Source: Bolinopsis microptera
Taxonomy: Eukaryota; Ctenophora; Tentaculata; Lobata; Bolinopsidae
NCBI RefSeq assembly: GCF_026151205.1
Contig: NC_087082.1
Span: forward strand, 14,851,365 to 14,915,364
Reading direction: 5' to 3'
DNA length: 64,000 bases
Each line of letters opens with the position of its first letter. The first letter of the stretch is position 1. The notes under the pieces are model-generated. The model searched no databases, was not told where the DNA came from, and saw nothing but the letters and a program-made list of their open reading frames with translations. This document shows, one piece after another, positions 53,848-64,000 of the stretch. Both the position numbers and the translations under genes were made by a program.

Positions 53848-55876
53848 ATGGCTCATTCTTTAGAAGAACAGCAATACCTTTTAGCACGCGATAGAATACG
53901 TGATGGAGAACTACCTTTTTTGAAGACAACATTTGAAGGGGATGGATGGCTTCAAATATTTGAAGATAAAGAGACTTATTTGATGATGGCATGCTATTAC
54001 AGGTTTAAATGAAATTTTAATGTCAATAATTTTTGCCCAATGACTTGAATTTGTTTTCAACTGACTGCAGTGGCGTAACTTAGGGCCTCGCAGACCCCGC
54101 TGTGCAGGGTGGGGCGCCGTATAAGGGGGGCGCAATTTTTCTGAATTTTAGGCCCTTTCACTGAAAAAACGCCTTGTTTGTGTATTTCCCTGTCCAATTT
54201 AGCGTTCGGTCGACACGAAAAAAATATTTGGGGTACCCTTTTTTGTTTCAGGGGGCGCAAAAAGCTGTAGGGGGGCGAGAAAAAAAGTAACCGACCTTTT
54301 TTTTTTTTTTTTTTTTTAGGGACACAAAAAATTTTAGGGGGGCGCTTTTCGTCACTGAGCGGGGGGGCGCCAACAGGCAAAGTTACGCCACTGACTGACT
54401 GGCTATTTATCAGTTTAAACAATTGATGGAACAGTATGAATTTCAACTAAATTGTCTTATATTATATCTTTATATCAGTAACACAAATCGAATATGAATA
54501 GTCACATAGATCAAGTATTTTGGTAACAGAAATAGCAAGTCATGATAATTTAACACAATATTAAAAGCATTTTTTAATTTACTCATCACGAAAATGATTC
54601 CAATCTTTCTCAGGCAGAGATCAGTTATAGAATTCTTGATAAATAAAGCCCTTGAAAATATCAGCAAGGTATGTACCAGATGAAAAGTTGTATTTTGCTG
54701 ACTATAAAGCCAAGAAGGAATAAAACAGTATTTATTTTGTTCATTCAAGTAATTCTATGATTAATCATCTGCATCTACCAGCCTGTAGTTCAACAATGGC
54801 TGAAAGTGGTAGCACCAAACGACAACAATGCTCTCCACAACTACATATGTTTATCTGCTGTTGCCTATAGACGGAAACCACGGCATGATGGGCTGCCAAT
54901 TCTTACCTCCATTATCCAGCAGCTTGTCAAGCTAGGTATGTTACTCTGTCGTGTGATATTGATATCATGATTTTCGTTAATAGCAAGATAATGTTACTAA
55001 TGATTTGAGTGTAGTTATTTAAGCAGTTTGATAATTCGAGCATCTTGTATACTGAACTTCTGCTAGTCTTCAACTCGATTGTTTCAAATACTAAATGTTT
55101 CAGGATTTGACGTCAACGCTCCAAACTCATATGGGGAAACCGCCCTGTTCCTAGCTGGAGCAAACAGTGACCTCATCTCTGTGGAAACTCTGATTAAATT
55201 AGGTGCAGATGTAAATGCAAAGTGTTGTGTATTGCTGGAGACAATACTTCACCAGGCATGTTTATCAGAGAGACACCTGATGATGGAGACCCTGTTGCAA
55301 GTTCCTGGTATAGCTGTAAGTGCACTCAACATGCACGGATGGACTCCCCTTCATTTAGCTGCTCAAAGAGGTGATGTGTACAAAGTTAGGCGATTACTGG
55401 AGGCTGGAGCAGATGTGACCATCCAATCAAAGCGAGGAGATACTCCTTTGTTCTTTAGCGTACAGAAGAAGGCAAGTGATGTCAGCGACAGTGCGTTCAG
55501 TTTCATATTCGACTTCATCAAAAAGACCATGGATGCAGAGAAAGCTGAGGCCATGTTTTTACATGTAGACAAGAAGGGTGAGTCACTTTTAGATTGTTCC
55601 GTGAAATATGAAAACGTCATAGCTTTGAAGACACTTTTGGAATATGATGGGCTATTTGACATCAACCAGAGGGATGACCAGGGACGCTCTCTGCTGCATT
55701 TATCCATCATCCATGCCCCGAACAAAGATGTCATGACTTATTTAGTGGATCATGGACTTTCTCCCAATGAGTTGGACTTTAAGGGTAACACTCCTTTGAT
55801 CTACTTTTTCAAGCAAACACGAATTATTCCGCACATGCCTGTAACTACTGCAGGTGCTCCGAATCTTAATGTCTAG
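53848..55876 (+). CDS. Ankyrin-repeat protein, four exons
   Basis: Exons 53848..54002, 54614..54668, 54782..54935 and 55104..55876 join in phase to 378 residues plus stop. Start MAHSLEEQQYLLARDRIRDG; donors GTTTAA, GTATGT, GTATGT; acceptors TTCTCAG, CTACCAG, GTTTCAG. Residues 120-375 hold about six to seven ankyrin repeats; the clearest are YGETALFLAGANSDLISVET, MHGWTPLHLAAQRGDVYKVR and DQGRSLLHLSIIHAPNKDVM. The first 120 residues are divergent helical repeats. No other domain or signal peptide is seen, so it is probably an intracellular adaptor; the ortholog is not identified. Intron 1 (first donor is weak) contains a hAT-type MITE. An upstream ATG at 53839 is out of frame and overlaps the start. 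Confidence 0.85.
54068..54393. mobile_element. hAT-type MITE with 8-bp target duplication
   Basis: A 326-bp element with terminal inverted repeats CAGTGGCGTAACTT / AAGTTACGCCACTG, flanked by ACTGACTG at 54060-54067 and 54394-54401. An 8-bp duplication and CAG...CTG ends are hAT hallmarks. The inside is rich in GGGGGGCGC and has a 20-T run; no transposase. It sits in intron 1 of the ankyrin gene. Confidence 0.92.
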
Positions 55877-56785
55877 AATCCTATCTGATATGCTATGCTT
55901 AGTTATTTTATTAGTTTCTCGGAGAATAGCAACTTATTTGGCTGATTTAATTTACAATGTCTTAAGGCTTGTTAGTTTGATTGGTGTTGAACATTTTATT
56001 ATATAATTGACATTACTATTTATGTTATATTGAGACCATAATATTTGAATGCTATTATAACTATTCGAAAATAAGTTTGATATTATGCATGTAACATTGT
56101 TTGTTTTTGTACTAATATATGCTTGCTTTATTGCATCAAATAATTTAATTTTCAAAACCTGTTTAAATTGATCTATCGTAAATTACCTCAGTTTGTTGGC
56201 AAATCTTGTCTGTTTTTTAGAAAGTTTTATACTTGATTACATTATTTATTTGACATTTAATATAAGCTTATTTTGAATTTGAAAACTGTGTGTTAGTATT
56301 TTATACATGTAGTATATAGTATCGTGATTCAACCTATGTTTTGGTTTATTGTACAGGTTTTATATTTTGTTGGGGAGATATTTCAACATTAAGATTAGTG
56401 GGCAATTTTAAGTATTTTTTTTGATATTCTTCTGTACAATGATATAGCTTGCTGCTTCTTTTGAAGATATTTTTTTCTGATATTCTTCTGTACAATGATA
56501 TAGCTTGCTGCTTCTTTTGAAGATATTTGATTCAATCGTTTTTTACACTTTACAACGACAAGCTAAAATTTTACTCAATCTTTGATTTATTCGTTATTAC
56601 TAATTATACGTTTTTTAGATCCAATATTCAACAAGAAAACTTAAATGAGATCACTTTTAAAGATCATCTCGTGCTTCGGTTAATTTTTAAACAAATTTCT
56701 CAAATGTTGAATAGATTGTAGATTTTGACTCAACCAGCTTTAAATCCTCAGGTATAATCTAATGGTTTGAGGAATGTGCATTTAA
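55877..56785. other. 3' region of the ankyrin gene and spacer
   Basis: AT-rich. Contains a two-copy direct repeat of about 56 bp (TTCTGTACAATGATATAGCT + TGCTGCTTC, near 56430 and 56487). A CCTCAG acceptor-like site lies at 56746-56751, shortly before the glycosidase ATG. Confidence 0.5.
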
Positions 56786-58833
56786 ATGGAGGGTTCCTCA
56801 GATGACTATACATTTTCCTCCGCAAAACTTCCTGCTAACAAAAGCAACAATGTCATCCTTTCTAACTCGTTTTTGGGACACAGATTACATGGTGATACAG
56901 TTCATATGAACGGTCTGTATAATGGGCATACTACTTCATGTCATCGAGCTAGGATACCTTGTCCTGTCCTTATGTAAGTAACCCTGAATCATTGTATACA
57001 CTTGATTGCAAAAACGCCACTTACACTGTTAATGGTGATAGCTTCTGTCAGGTCTTTTATGCGCACAGCGTATTGAATAGAGTATTCGTTACTGAAATAA
57101 CAGTTAATGGTGATAGCGTGTCTTTGGAAAGCCATCAAGGGAAACCAAGCACAGATTTAAAGATAATAAGTTCTTCAGACGAAGAGATATCACCTGATGA
57201 GAAGCTTGGCGAGGTTACGGTGTTTGCTGCTCAGATTACAGATCCTGAAACTAAAGATTCTCCCGTTTTGAAGGTTTATTGTGTTTCAAGTATCTTTTCA
57301 AAGGAACTAAGCAAGGGACATCACACATTCTTGTTTGCTTTTGGATATACCCACAACGAGGCGGTAGAGTTTTATAATCTTGCTGTTCACTATTATAACA
57401 ACAAGTCCCTCATGTCTTCTCACCAACGTTCTTGGGACTTTGTCTGGAGATCAGTGAATGTTGACGTTGATAATACAGACTTTGCAAAGACTGTAAAGTC
57501 CTCACTTTTCTTCATACTAAGTGCTTTCCCACACTTTGCTCTTGAAAATCCAGACTTGGAGAATTACCCGTTTGACTTCTACGGAGTTAGCCCTGGTAGT
57601 TTGGGTAATGGCAGTGACGGAGAGGACTACTGGGGGCATGTGTTCTGGGATCAGGACCTCTGGATGCTTCCTGGAGTCATGTTGTTGTTTCCTCAACTGG
57701 TGAGGCAGTCTTTATTGTACAGAGTTGCTATGCTGCCGGGGCAGGAAGAGAGGGGGAAAGCAAAGAAGAATGGTTACATGGGATCCATGTACCCGTGGGA
57801 GTCAGGTAGGACAGGAGTGACGTGTGTCCTGGAGCTATTTACGCAAAGTACCAGCAGCACATTACAGCTTGTGTTGTCTATGCGATAAGACAGTATGTCT
57901 ATGTAACCGGTTCTTGGGATATCCTTACAAAGGATGGTGCTTGGGATATTGTCAAAGAAACTGCTGATTACTGGGTTTCTAGGGTGGAATGGGATGGTAG
58001 TAATTTCGTTATCGATCACGTGATGGATCCAGATGAGTATCATTATAATGTGAACAACTCTTGTTTTACCAACGCTGCTGCTCGTCTTAATCTCTTATTT
58101 GCAATTGAAGCTGCGGAAAAGCTTGGCAAGATCCCAGATCCAAGATGGGAAACTGTCAGTCAGGAAAAGCAGGGTATTAAAATACCATTTGACGACAAAC
58201 TCAGGTACCACCCCGAGTATGATGGCTACACTCAAGGTACCCTTATAAAACAAGCATCAGTTGTATTGCTTGGATATCCTCTTGGTGTATCTATGGATCC
58301 TGATGTTCGCAGAAATGACATCATTGAGTATGAGAAGTGTACTGACAGAGGACCTGGCATGACTTACAGCATGTACAGTATCGGAATGTTGGAACTGGGC
58401 CAACTGGACACTGCTGCGGAGTTGTTTAAGGTTCAGTTCAAAAATCTGCGGGCACCTTTTAGAATTTGGAATGAGTACCCAGGTGCCATGGGGTGCACAA
58501 ACTTCCTTACAGCTGTTGGTGGATTTCTGCAAAGTTTACTCTATGGTTACCTAGGTGCAAGAGTGTTTGAACAATTTCTCTCAAGTTAATCCTAATCTTC
58601 TCCCAGATTGCTCAAAGGTGACCTATACAGGTGTTTCATATCGAGGAGAAAAATTTGATTTCGTAATTTCGGCAGATGGATTTAAAGTTTGCCGTACAAC
58701 CGGCAATGCTTTTGAGCTTTGGTGCATAGAAAAAGATGGAAAGAAGTGGCCTCTTGTGACTAATGAAATTGTTTCTCTTGATTTGGGACTGTACAAGATT
58801 TGTAATTCTAATGATTATGAGATCATTTATTAA
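56786..58833 (+). CDS. PGGHG: PGGHG/ATHL1-like glycosidase (GH65), with three frame changes
   Basis: Similar to protein-glucosylgalactosylhydroxylysine glucosidase, the GH65 enzyme that removes glucose from the Glc-Gal disaccharide on collagen hydroxylysine. Signatures are FLGHRLHGDTVHMNGLYNG near the N-terminus, EDYWGHVFWDQDLWMLPG, CPGAIYAKYQQHITA, and DPDEYHYNVNNSCFTNAA, whose Glu is the expected general acid. The frame starts at the ATG 56786 and shifts near 56975 (one base lost before YVSNPESLY). It shifts again near 57815 (one base lost in TG|SDVCPG) and returns near 58560 (one extra base before VNPNLLPD). Full length would be about 682 residues, close to the usual 730. No introns. It is either a pseudogene or an intact gene with sequencing indels; everything between the breaks is conserved, which favours the second. 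Confidence 0.75.
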
Positions 58834-59177
58834 TTAAGATCATTTATATTTTGACATAAAACAGGTATTGTTTTTTATTTTACTTTTAGAAAATATATTT
58901 TGGGACTATTTTTATGCTTTTATGTATTTTTGCACTAATTTTGTTTATATACCACAGAATCCATTGTTTAAATAATTTTGTACGATACTTATCAAATGTT
59001 TTGATTTCAGTTTGAGTCATATTTTCTGTAACGTAATTTATTTTTCTATAGTTCTATCCAGTATTGAAGTGACATTAGACACAACATTTTGGAAAAATCA
59101 TTTGAATTATTGTTAAATGCTCTAAAAATTCAACAAACAGTCGAATACAGTAGTGTAACTTTAAATACTCTTTTCAG

Positions 59178-60177
59178 GGGTGAAATGAATAGCAACTTGC
59201 TCAGAAAACTAAGCAATCTAGGATTCATACCTTCTGGTGGTTACTTACCTCACAACGGCAGTGTTATCTTGTTCAACCTAGAGAAGAACTGGGTCCAGGA
59301 CCGGCATCGTCAACAGTCACTTTTAATCAATGCCCCTCCTGTAATTAACAGCGATGCCTTTAAAACAATGGCTGAAGACACCTGTAACAAATCAGTTAGT
59401 TTCATCGAGGAGTCTCCAGTGTACACTAACTATTTGAGCAAATATTGTGGTTCGTGCTCAGATCAACTGCGACCAGATGAGTGTTGTGATGTATTTGACA
59501 TTTCAAAGTTGGGATTTCACCAGGACAAAATATTGCATTGCCTAAATTTCTATTCAAAGCACGTGGCCCATGCTGGATTGATGGAATTTGATCAGATGAA
59601 AGAAAATTATCATAAGTACAGCAGATTTTTCAGGCTGCTTCATAACTTCAACCAGGCAAACTTTGTCTTGAAGTCTTCTTCTGACAGTACTATTCAGTTA
59701 ATGTATAAATCAGGAAAGGACTTCATGATCCCTCTCCAAGAAACGAGATACTACAAACCAGAAAACTCAGAGGTTTTGGTGCTTCAGAGTATGACATACT
59801 TGTGTAATTGGTATTTGGCGATTATTCTGGATAAATTTCAGAATGATTTGCCCCCAAACTATTCTTCATTTCATCCACGATTAGCCCCCTATCATGTTGG
59901 TATTATTCCTGCAGATCAAGATAATCAAGACATTGACAATATCTCTAATAAAATCTGCAATAGCTTAAATAAGAGTGGGGTTTTGAGCAAAATCTTTGGA
60001 TCTGAAAATGCTAGCGGAGAGTTAGGAATTCCTTTTGATGTTTTGGTTGACCAGCAGTGTGTTATGGAGGAGCAGGTGTCATTGTTGGACAGAAAGAATG
60101 GATCTCTCCATGTTGTACCAAACATAGATAAACTTCCTGAGATCTTTAGATTGTACTGGAGCTCCGTGCTAGATTGA
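59178..60177 (+). CDS. POLG2: Probable mitochondrial DNA polymerase gamma accessory subunit
   Basis: A strong acceptor (TACTCTTTTCAG) ends at 59177, and the first ATG in frame is at 59185, giving 330 residues. The C-terminal part (about 229-328) resembles the class IIa-tRNA-synthetase-like anticodon-binding domain of POLG2: FHPRLAPYHVGIIPAD, a helix NISNKICNSLNKSGV, PFDVLVDQQCVMEEQVSLLDR and a final LPEIF helix. The middle part is weakly similar and lacks clear synthetase motifs, as expected for this accessory factor. It would act in mitochondria, binding the polymerase and DNA. No obvious presequence is seen from this ATG, so an upstream exon may add it. The frame stays open 5' of the acceptor without another ATG. 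Confidence 0.55.
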
Positions 60178-60738
60178 TTGGGACATTTTCATTGGATGCT
60201 TTCAATTCTCGTTGAAGAGAATGCTTATATAATATAAAGCAACTACTGGGGATTTTCGATGAACGGGTCCAGAATTTAGGTAAATGATCTTTAAGTGACC
60301 CTCAAAGATTTTTTATTTATTTTTATACCTATAATACTTTCTTTAGCATTATCTTTGGATAGACGTTTTTACTCAGATTGTTAAATTATTAAAATTATAG
60401 TTAACATTTTAATTTATTTAAATATGTTTCGAGTACAAATGCGATTAATTACAGTAGCTGTTATAAGTGAACTAATCGATTAGACATAATGTTTTACATG
60501 AAGTGATTTTGAACTTGATCTTAGCCCTTGCATGGTTCTGGTAGACGTTTCTTTTATGTAAAAATAATAATTGTTGTTTTCTTGTAAATAATACATATAA
60601 TATTCAATTGTTTATCTGCTTTCTAGACTGAAGTTTTACTAATCAACAAGTGCTTTGTCTCTTATGTTCTATGTAGTGCGATTTTATACCTGAAATAAAT
60701 AAATTTTACATTTATTTATAAAACAATTCTCCCCTTAG
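60178..60738. other. POLG2-like 3' region and acceptor for the zinc-finger gene
   Basis: Contains AATAAATAAA-type polyadenylation sequence near 60700-60710 and a pyrimidine tract with acceptor TCTCCCCTTAG ending at 60738. The first exon of the next gene, if cis-spliced, is not identified. Confidence 0.5.
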
Positions 60739-60744
60739 GTAGCC

Positions 60745-62913
60745 ATGGCAGATGTTGCTCAGGCCTTAGTGCCTCCTGACTCTGGGCAACCTGAGTATGA
60801 GGAAGAAGATATGGAGGAACACATGGAAGGATCAGAATCAGATTACCACTCTGAAGATGAAGAAGACTATGACAGACATCATTCTCATCATGATTCGATG
60901 CCACTGGAACCTACCAAAGTCGAAGAACATGAAGAAGAGGTCGATGAACACGAGGAGGAGGTTGATGAAAACTTGGACGGGAATCAAGAAGGAATTCCAA
61001 CAGTCAAGAAGATAAGGACTGTAAAGAAAGTTTTCAGATGTTCACTCTGTGATTTCTTCTCATTTAACCGGGACAACACAGAACAGCACATTAAAATACA
61101 CAATGAGCCTCAGAACACTAAACTATACTATTGTGCTACCTGCAAGTACTCCACCAGAGTTAAACCTTACTTCGATAAGCATAGGAAGCTGCATAGTAAC
61201 ACTATCGTCCGACCGTTCAAATGTTCCTATTGTGAGTATCAAGGTAGGTTCAGGTCCCACACAAGAGCACATGAGATGCGTCACCACACTGGAGAAAAGC
61301 CGTACGTCTGTAGTCTGTGCGACAGAGGGTTTGTTGAGCAGCACATATTGGCACGTCACATGCGCACTGCGCATACTGATGAACGCCCATATGTTTGTGA
61401 TGTCTGTAGTAGGTCTTACAAGCAGCTCAATGCTCTGAGAGTTCACCAAAGAAAGCATTTTGATGATGCTTATGTGTGTGAGTTTTGTCAGAAGAGGTTC
61501 TCTACCATACATCAGTTGCAGAGGCATTTGGAGTCTCATCAGGACAAAAACATTGGATGTCCTATCAAAGGATGCACTTTTAAAACAATCAACAAGCAAA
61601 GAATTGATAACCATGTCAAGAACTTTCATAAGAAAAGGAAGTGCTCAGAATGCGACTACGTCACTAACATTCACAGAGAGTACATCAGGCATCGCAATTC
61701 TCACAACAAGAAAATCATTCGAACATACAAGTGCCCCCACTGTCCTAAAACTTTCGCAAGTGTCCACAACATGAAAAAGCACCAGTCAGTTCATACTGGA
61801 ATAAGAGAATTCCAATGCAACAAGTGTCCTTACAACACCCAGAAGAAAGCCATCCTTGTGAAGCATCTGGAGCTGCATCACCTGATTGAGAGTAATCCTG
61901 AGTTAATGAGCAAGTTCCTTAAATGTGACCAGTGTGATTTTATCTGTGAGACAAAGAAAATCTTAGGAGTCCACAGACGTATTCACAACACAATGAACAG
62001 TGCCAAGGAGAGCTCTGAAGTGAATGAGGGGTCCTATTCCTGTAGTATATGTGACAACATTCTCGGATCACGAGATGAGCTTGTCGAGCATCTTCTACTG
62101 GAGCATAGTAACTACAGAACCAATAAGTGTCACCACTGCCAGTACACAACCACTGTGCTTTCTGAGATGACACTTCATCTTGACTTCCACGAAATCCAGT
62201 CCAATGAAAGTGCTGATGTGCACACATGTGAGCAATGTGGCTACATGAACATTGATCATGATGATTTCGCTGACCACATCAAGCGCTGTGCCCAAGAGCA
62301 CTTGCAGATGAAAAATGATACCAAAAAGGGAGGTCCCCATACAGAAATCAAACCTTACAAATGCCCATTATGTAACAGTAGGGTTCAGACAGCATCAAGT
62401 CTTAAAACCCATGTCATTTCCCATTCTGGTGTACACAAGGGTCGCAAGCACCTCAAATGCAACAAGTTGCCACATCCTGCTGATGGAAGCTTTGGAGAGA
62501 ATGACAGACAGGGGGAAGCCAAAGTCCTCCTCTGTACACACTGTGACTTCTACACAAACAATGCTGGAGCACTGACATCCCACCAGAAAGTGCATCAAAT
62601 GCATGATGACTCATTTGTGGACACTAACAGGAACAGCAAAATGCAACCAGTTGAAGGTGCTGGTGAGGATGAACATGTCACTGATGATGGATATGATGAG
62701 CTCGATTCAGGAGCTGAGTCTGATGATTTGGAGGAGTCAGAGGAGTTGTCAGACGTTGATGGAGAGACGGTTGAAATGGGACCGGATGATTGCAACGATG
62801 AGGAGATGGATGAAGAGATGGACCACCACACGGGTGATAGTCAAGAGCTAGAGGATGGAGAACCTGGACAAACAGTTCATCCAAGTCAATATAATTTTAA
62901 AACGGAACAGTAA
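60745..62913 (+). CDS. C2H2 zinc-finger protein with 16 fingers
   Basis: 722 residues in one exon; ATG at 60745 six bases after an acceptor ending at 60738. Residues 1-90 are very acidic with His-rich patches. Then come about sixteen C2H2-type fingers (roughly residues 95-635). Fingers with good linkers include [20 protein letters not shown] and [20 protein letters not shown]; one is C2HC-like ([13 protein letters not shown]...HIKRC). The C-terminal 80 residues are again Asp/Glu/Ser-rich. This layout suggests a nuclear DNA-binding transcription regulator with acidic tails. No KRAB, SCAN, BTB or ZAD domain is seen, and I cannot name an ortholog. Reading frame intact. Confidence 0.92.
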   Translation: MADVAQALVPPDSGQPEYEEEDMEEHMEGSESDYHSEDEEDYDRHHSHHDSMPLEPTKVEEHEEEVDEHEEEVDENLDGNQEGIPTVKKIRTVKKVFRCSLCDFFSFNRDNTEQHIKIHNEPQNTKLYYCATCKYSTRVKPYFDKHRKLHSNTIVRPFKCSYCEYQGRFRSHTRAHEMRHHTGEKPYVCSLCDRGFVEQHILARHMRTAHTDERPYVCDVCSRSYKQLNALRVHQRKHFDDAYVCEFCQKRFSTIHQLQRHLESHQDKNIGCPIKGCTFKTINKQRIDNHVKNFHKKRKCSECDYVTNIHREYIRHRNSHNKKIIRTYKCPHCPKTFASVHNMKKHQSVHTGIREFQCNKCPYNTQKKAILVKHLELHHLIESNPELMSKFLKCDQCDFICETKKILGVHRRIHNTMNSAKESSEVNEGSYSCSICDNILGSRDELVEHLLLEHSNYRTNKCHHCQYTTTVLSEMTLHLDFHEIQSNESADVHTCEQCGYMNIDHDDFADHIKRCAQEHLQMKNDTKKGGPHTEIKPYKCPLCNSRVQTASSLKTHVISHSGVHKGRKHLKCNKLPHPADGSFGENDRQGEAKVLLCTHCDFYTNNAGALTSHQKVHQMHDDSFVDTNRNSKMQPVEGAGEDEHVTDDGYDELDSGAESDDLEESEELSDVDGETVEMGPDDCNDEEMDEEMDHHTGDSQELEDGEPGQTVHPSQYNFKTEQ

Positions 62914-64000
62914 ACTGTTATTAACTCTGTGACCTTTAGCTTTGGCTTATAATTTGTTCAAATTTAGCTTTGAAGTGTAGAAGAAGTAGGTTTATATAAA
63001 ATCTTAAAAGAATTTAGTACATAAATCAGACTATGAACTAATTCAGCTTAAGATCAAATAAAAAATATCAATTTGTAATGATTTTATTGTTAGAAAATGT
63101 TAGTTCATGAGCTTTCATCACTTAGTTATACACTGTTGAATGTTAAAGTGCATTACATTCCAAAAATGATGAGCCTTCTCTTAGTATGGTTCATACAGAG
63201 GTCAGAGGCTGTTATATTGAGCAATTAATTTTAATAAGACTTTTCACGATATGAACATACTCCACTATAGGATAGCTTATATTTTGAATATATAATATGA
63301 ATATTAACCTACAATCTACAGTTACTATAAAGTAAAACTTATCTTTACAGTGAATTGAAAAATTAATTTGGATACTAACATTTTGAGTAATGTCTTTAAA
63401 CTTTTTGAAGTGAATATTGGATGTAATCTGGCTTGTTTTCGTCATGTTATTCTGTTCCTAAAGGTCTATTCATCTGAATGTTCCTAAATTTTCCGCATTA
63501 AATATCTTAGCATTCGTTCCAATTTCTGCAGAGAAAAAGAATCTTTTAATGAATGCCTTGAAATGCTTCTTGAAATGATATTAGACCAGCAATGTTGGCT
63601 AATTTAAGTTGTCAGCTTTCACAGCAGTTACACTATAATAATATGATCTATAAATTATTTAGATATTATTGTGTTAATTTAAAATCCACAATGTAGTGAT
63701 TTTGTTGTTCACAAATCAGCATACCTTTTTAAATATAACTTAAAATCAGTTAATTTAAGGCATGTAGTCATAATTGATTAATTATGGTTATTGCTAAAAT
63801 CTTTTTCTTAACCACGCTCAAATGACCAATTTAAAATATTTTTCGTTCGAATTTGGGTACAAGCGACTGCTTGGTCCTAACTGAACGTATTTTACTTTTC
63901 TGGCTGTTTCACTGGAGAATTTGTCGATGAAAAATGACTGGTCAGGGACTATCCGCCCCTAACCAGTTTTTTCAAGTGATTGATGTAAAATTACGCTCGA
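62914..64000. other. 3' region of the zinc-finger gene and spacer
   Basis: AT-rich, with AATAAA near 63056. No further gene recognised up to the end of the window. Confidence 0.5.

Noticed and set aside
53848..54012. Short 54-residue protein ending at TGA 54012
   Set aside because: Splicing at 54002 joins it in phase to three further exons, giving a complete ankyrin protein.
54057..54446. 129-residue minus-strand ORF with a Lys run
   Set aside because: Covers the hAT MITE and its T run; not a gene.
60797..62884. Several alternative-frame ORFs over the zinc-finger gene
   Set aside because: Shadow frames; the 722-residue frame has sixteen cysteine-histidine fingers.

Overview
The window reads as AT-rich nuclear DNA from an invertebrate animal. 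Genes have spliceosomal introns with GT...AG ends, there are several animal-type LINEs, a Penelope-like fragment, tRNA-derived SINE heads, many inverted-repeat MITEs, long microsatellites and a roughly 50-copy satellite. An aquatic invertebrate, perhaps a cnidarian, is my guess, but nothing in the sequence fixes the phylum. There is no sign of prokaryotic gene organisation.

Left two thirds (725-37485, minus strand): fifteen exons can be joined with every splice phase agreeing. They give one large, incomplete gene encoding an RRM-like domain, a long Ser/Thr-rich acidic disordered region (one exon of it duplicated) and two Tudor domains. This is the architecture of a Tudor-domain (TDRD-type) germline/piRNA-pathway protein. 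Its introns are very large. The 20.9 kb intron between 22672 and 1799 holds two nearly identical copies of a cupin_5 (DUF985) gene, three intronless alpha/beta-hydrolase paralogues, a 67-bp satellite of about 3.3 kb, an 18-site CACGTG minisatellite, SINEs, MITEs and the 3' end of an LTR retroelement. The 7.9 kb intron between 31953 and 24028 holds an intronless gene for a helical protein with a central hydrophobic hairpin, and a reverse transcriptase ORF of a non-LTR element.

Middle (37.7-53.2 kb): transposon-rich. It contains a gag-like relic, a LINE ORF1 remnant, nested inverted repeats including a 233-bp foldback element flanked by TTAA, a long TG microsatellite, a 5'-truncated LINE, and a nearly full-length two-ORF LINE (ORF1 with zinc knuckles, ORF2 with endonuclease and reverse transcriptase). 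All three LINEs in this stretch lie on the minus strand.

Right (53.8-63 kb, plus strand): four closely spaced genes. A four-exon ankyrin-repeat protein (with a hAT-type MITE carrying a perfect 8-bp target duplication in intron 1) is followed by a PGGHG/ATHL1-like GH65 glycosidase interrupted by three frame changes. Then come a probable mitochondrial polymerase gamma accessory subunit (POLG2-like) and a 16-finger C2H2 zinc-finger protein. The last three each have a 3' splice acceptor a short distance upstream of the first ATG and short intergenic gaps, which would fit spliced-leader trans-splicing or 5'-UTR introns.

Single-base indels are frequent in otherwise good genes (three in the glycosidase, one in LINE ORF1, many in 3540-4560). 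Some breaks may therefore be assembly errors rather than mutations.
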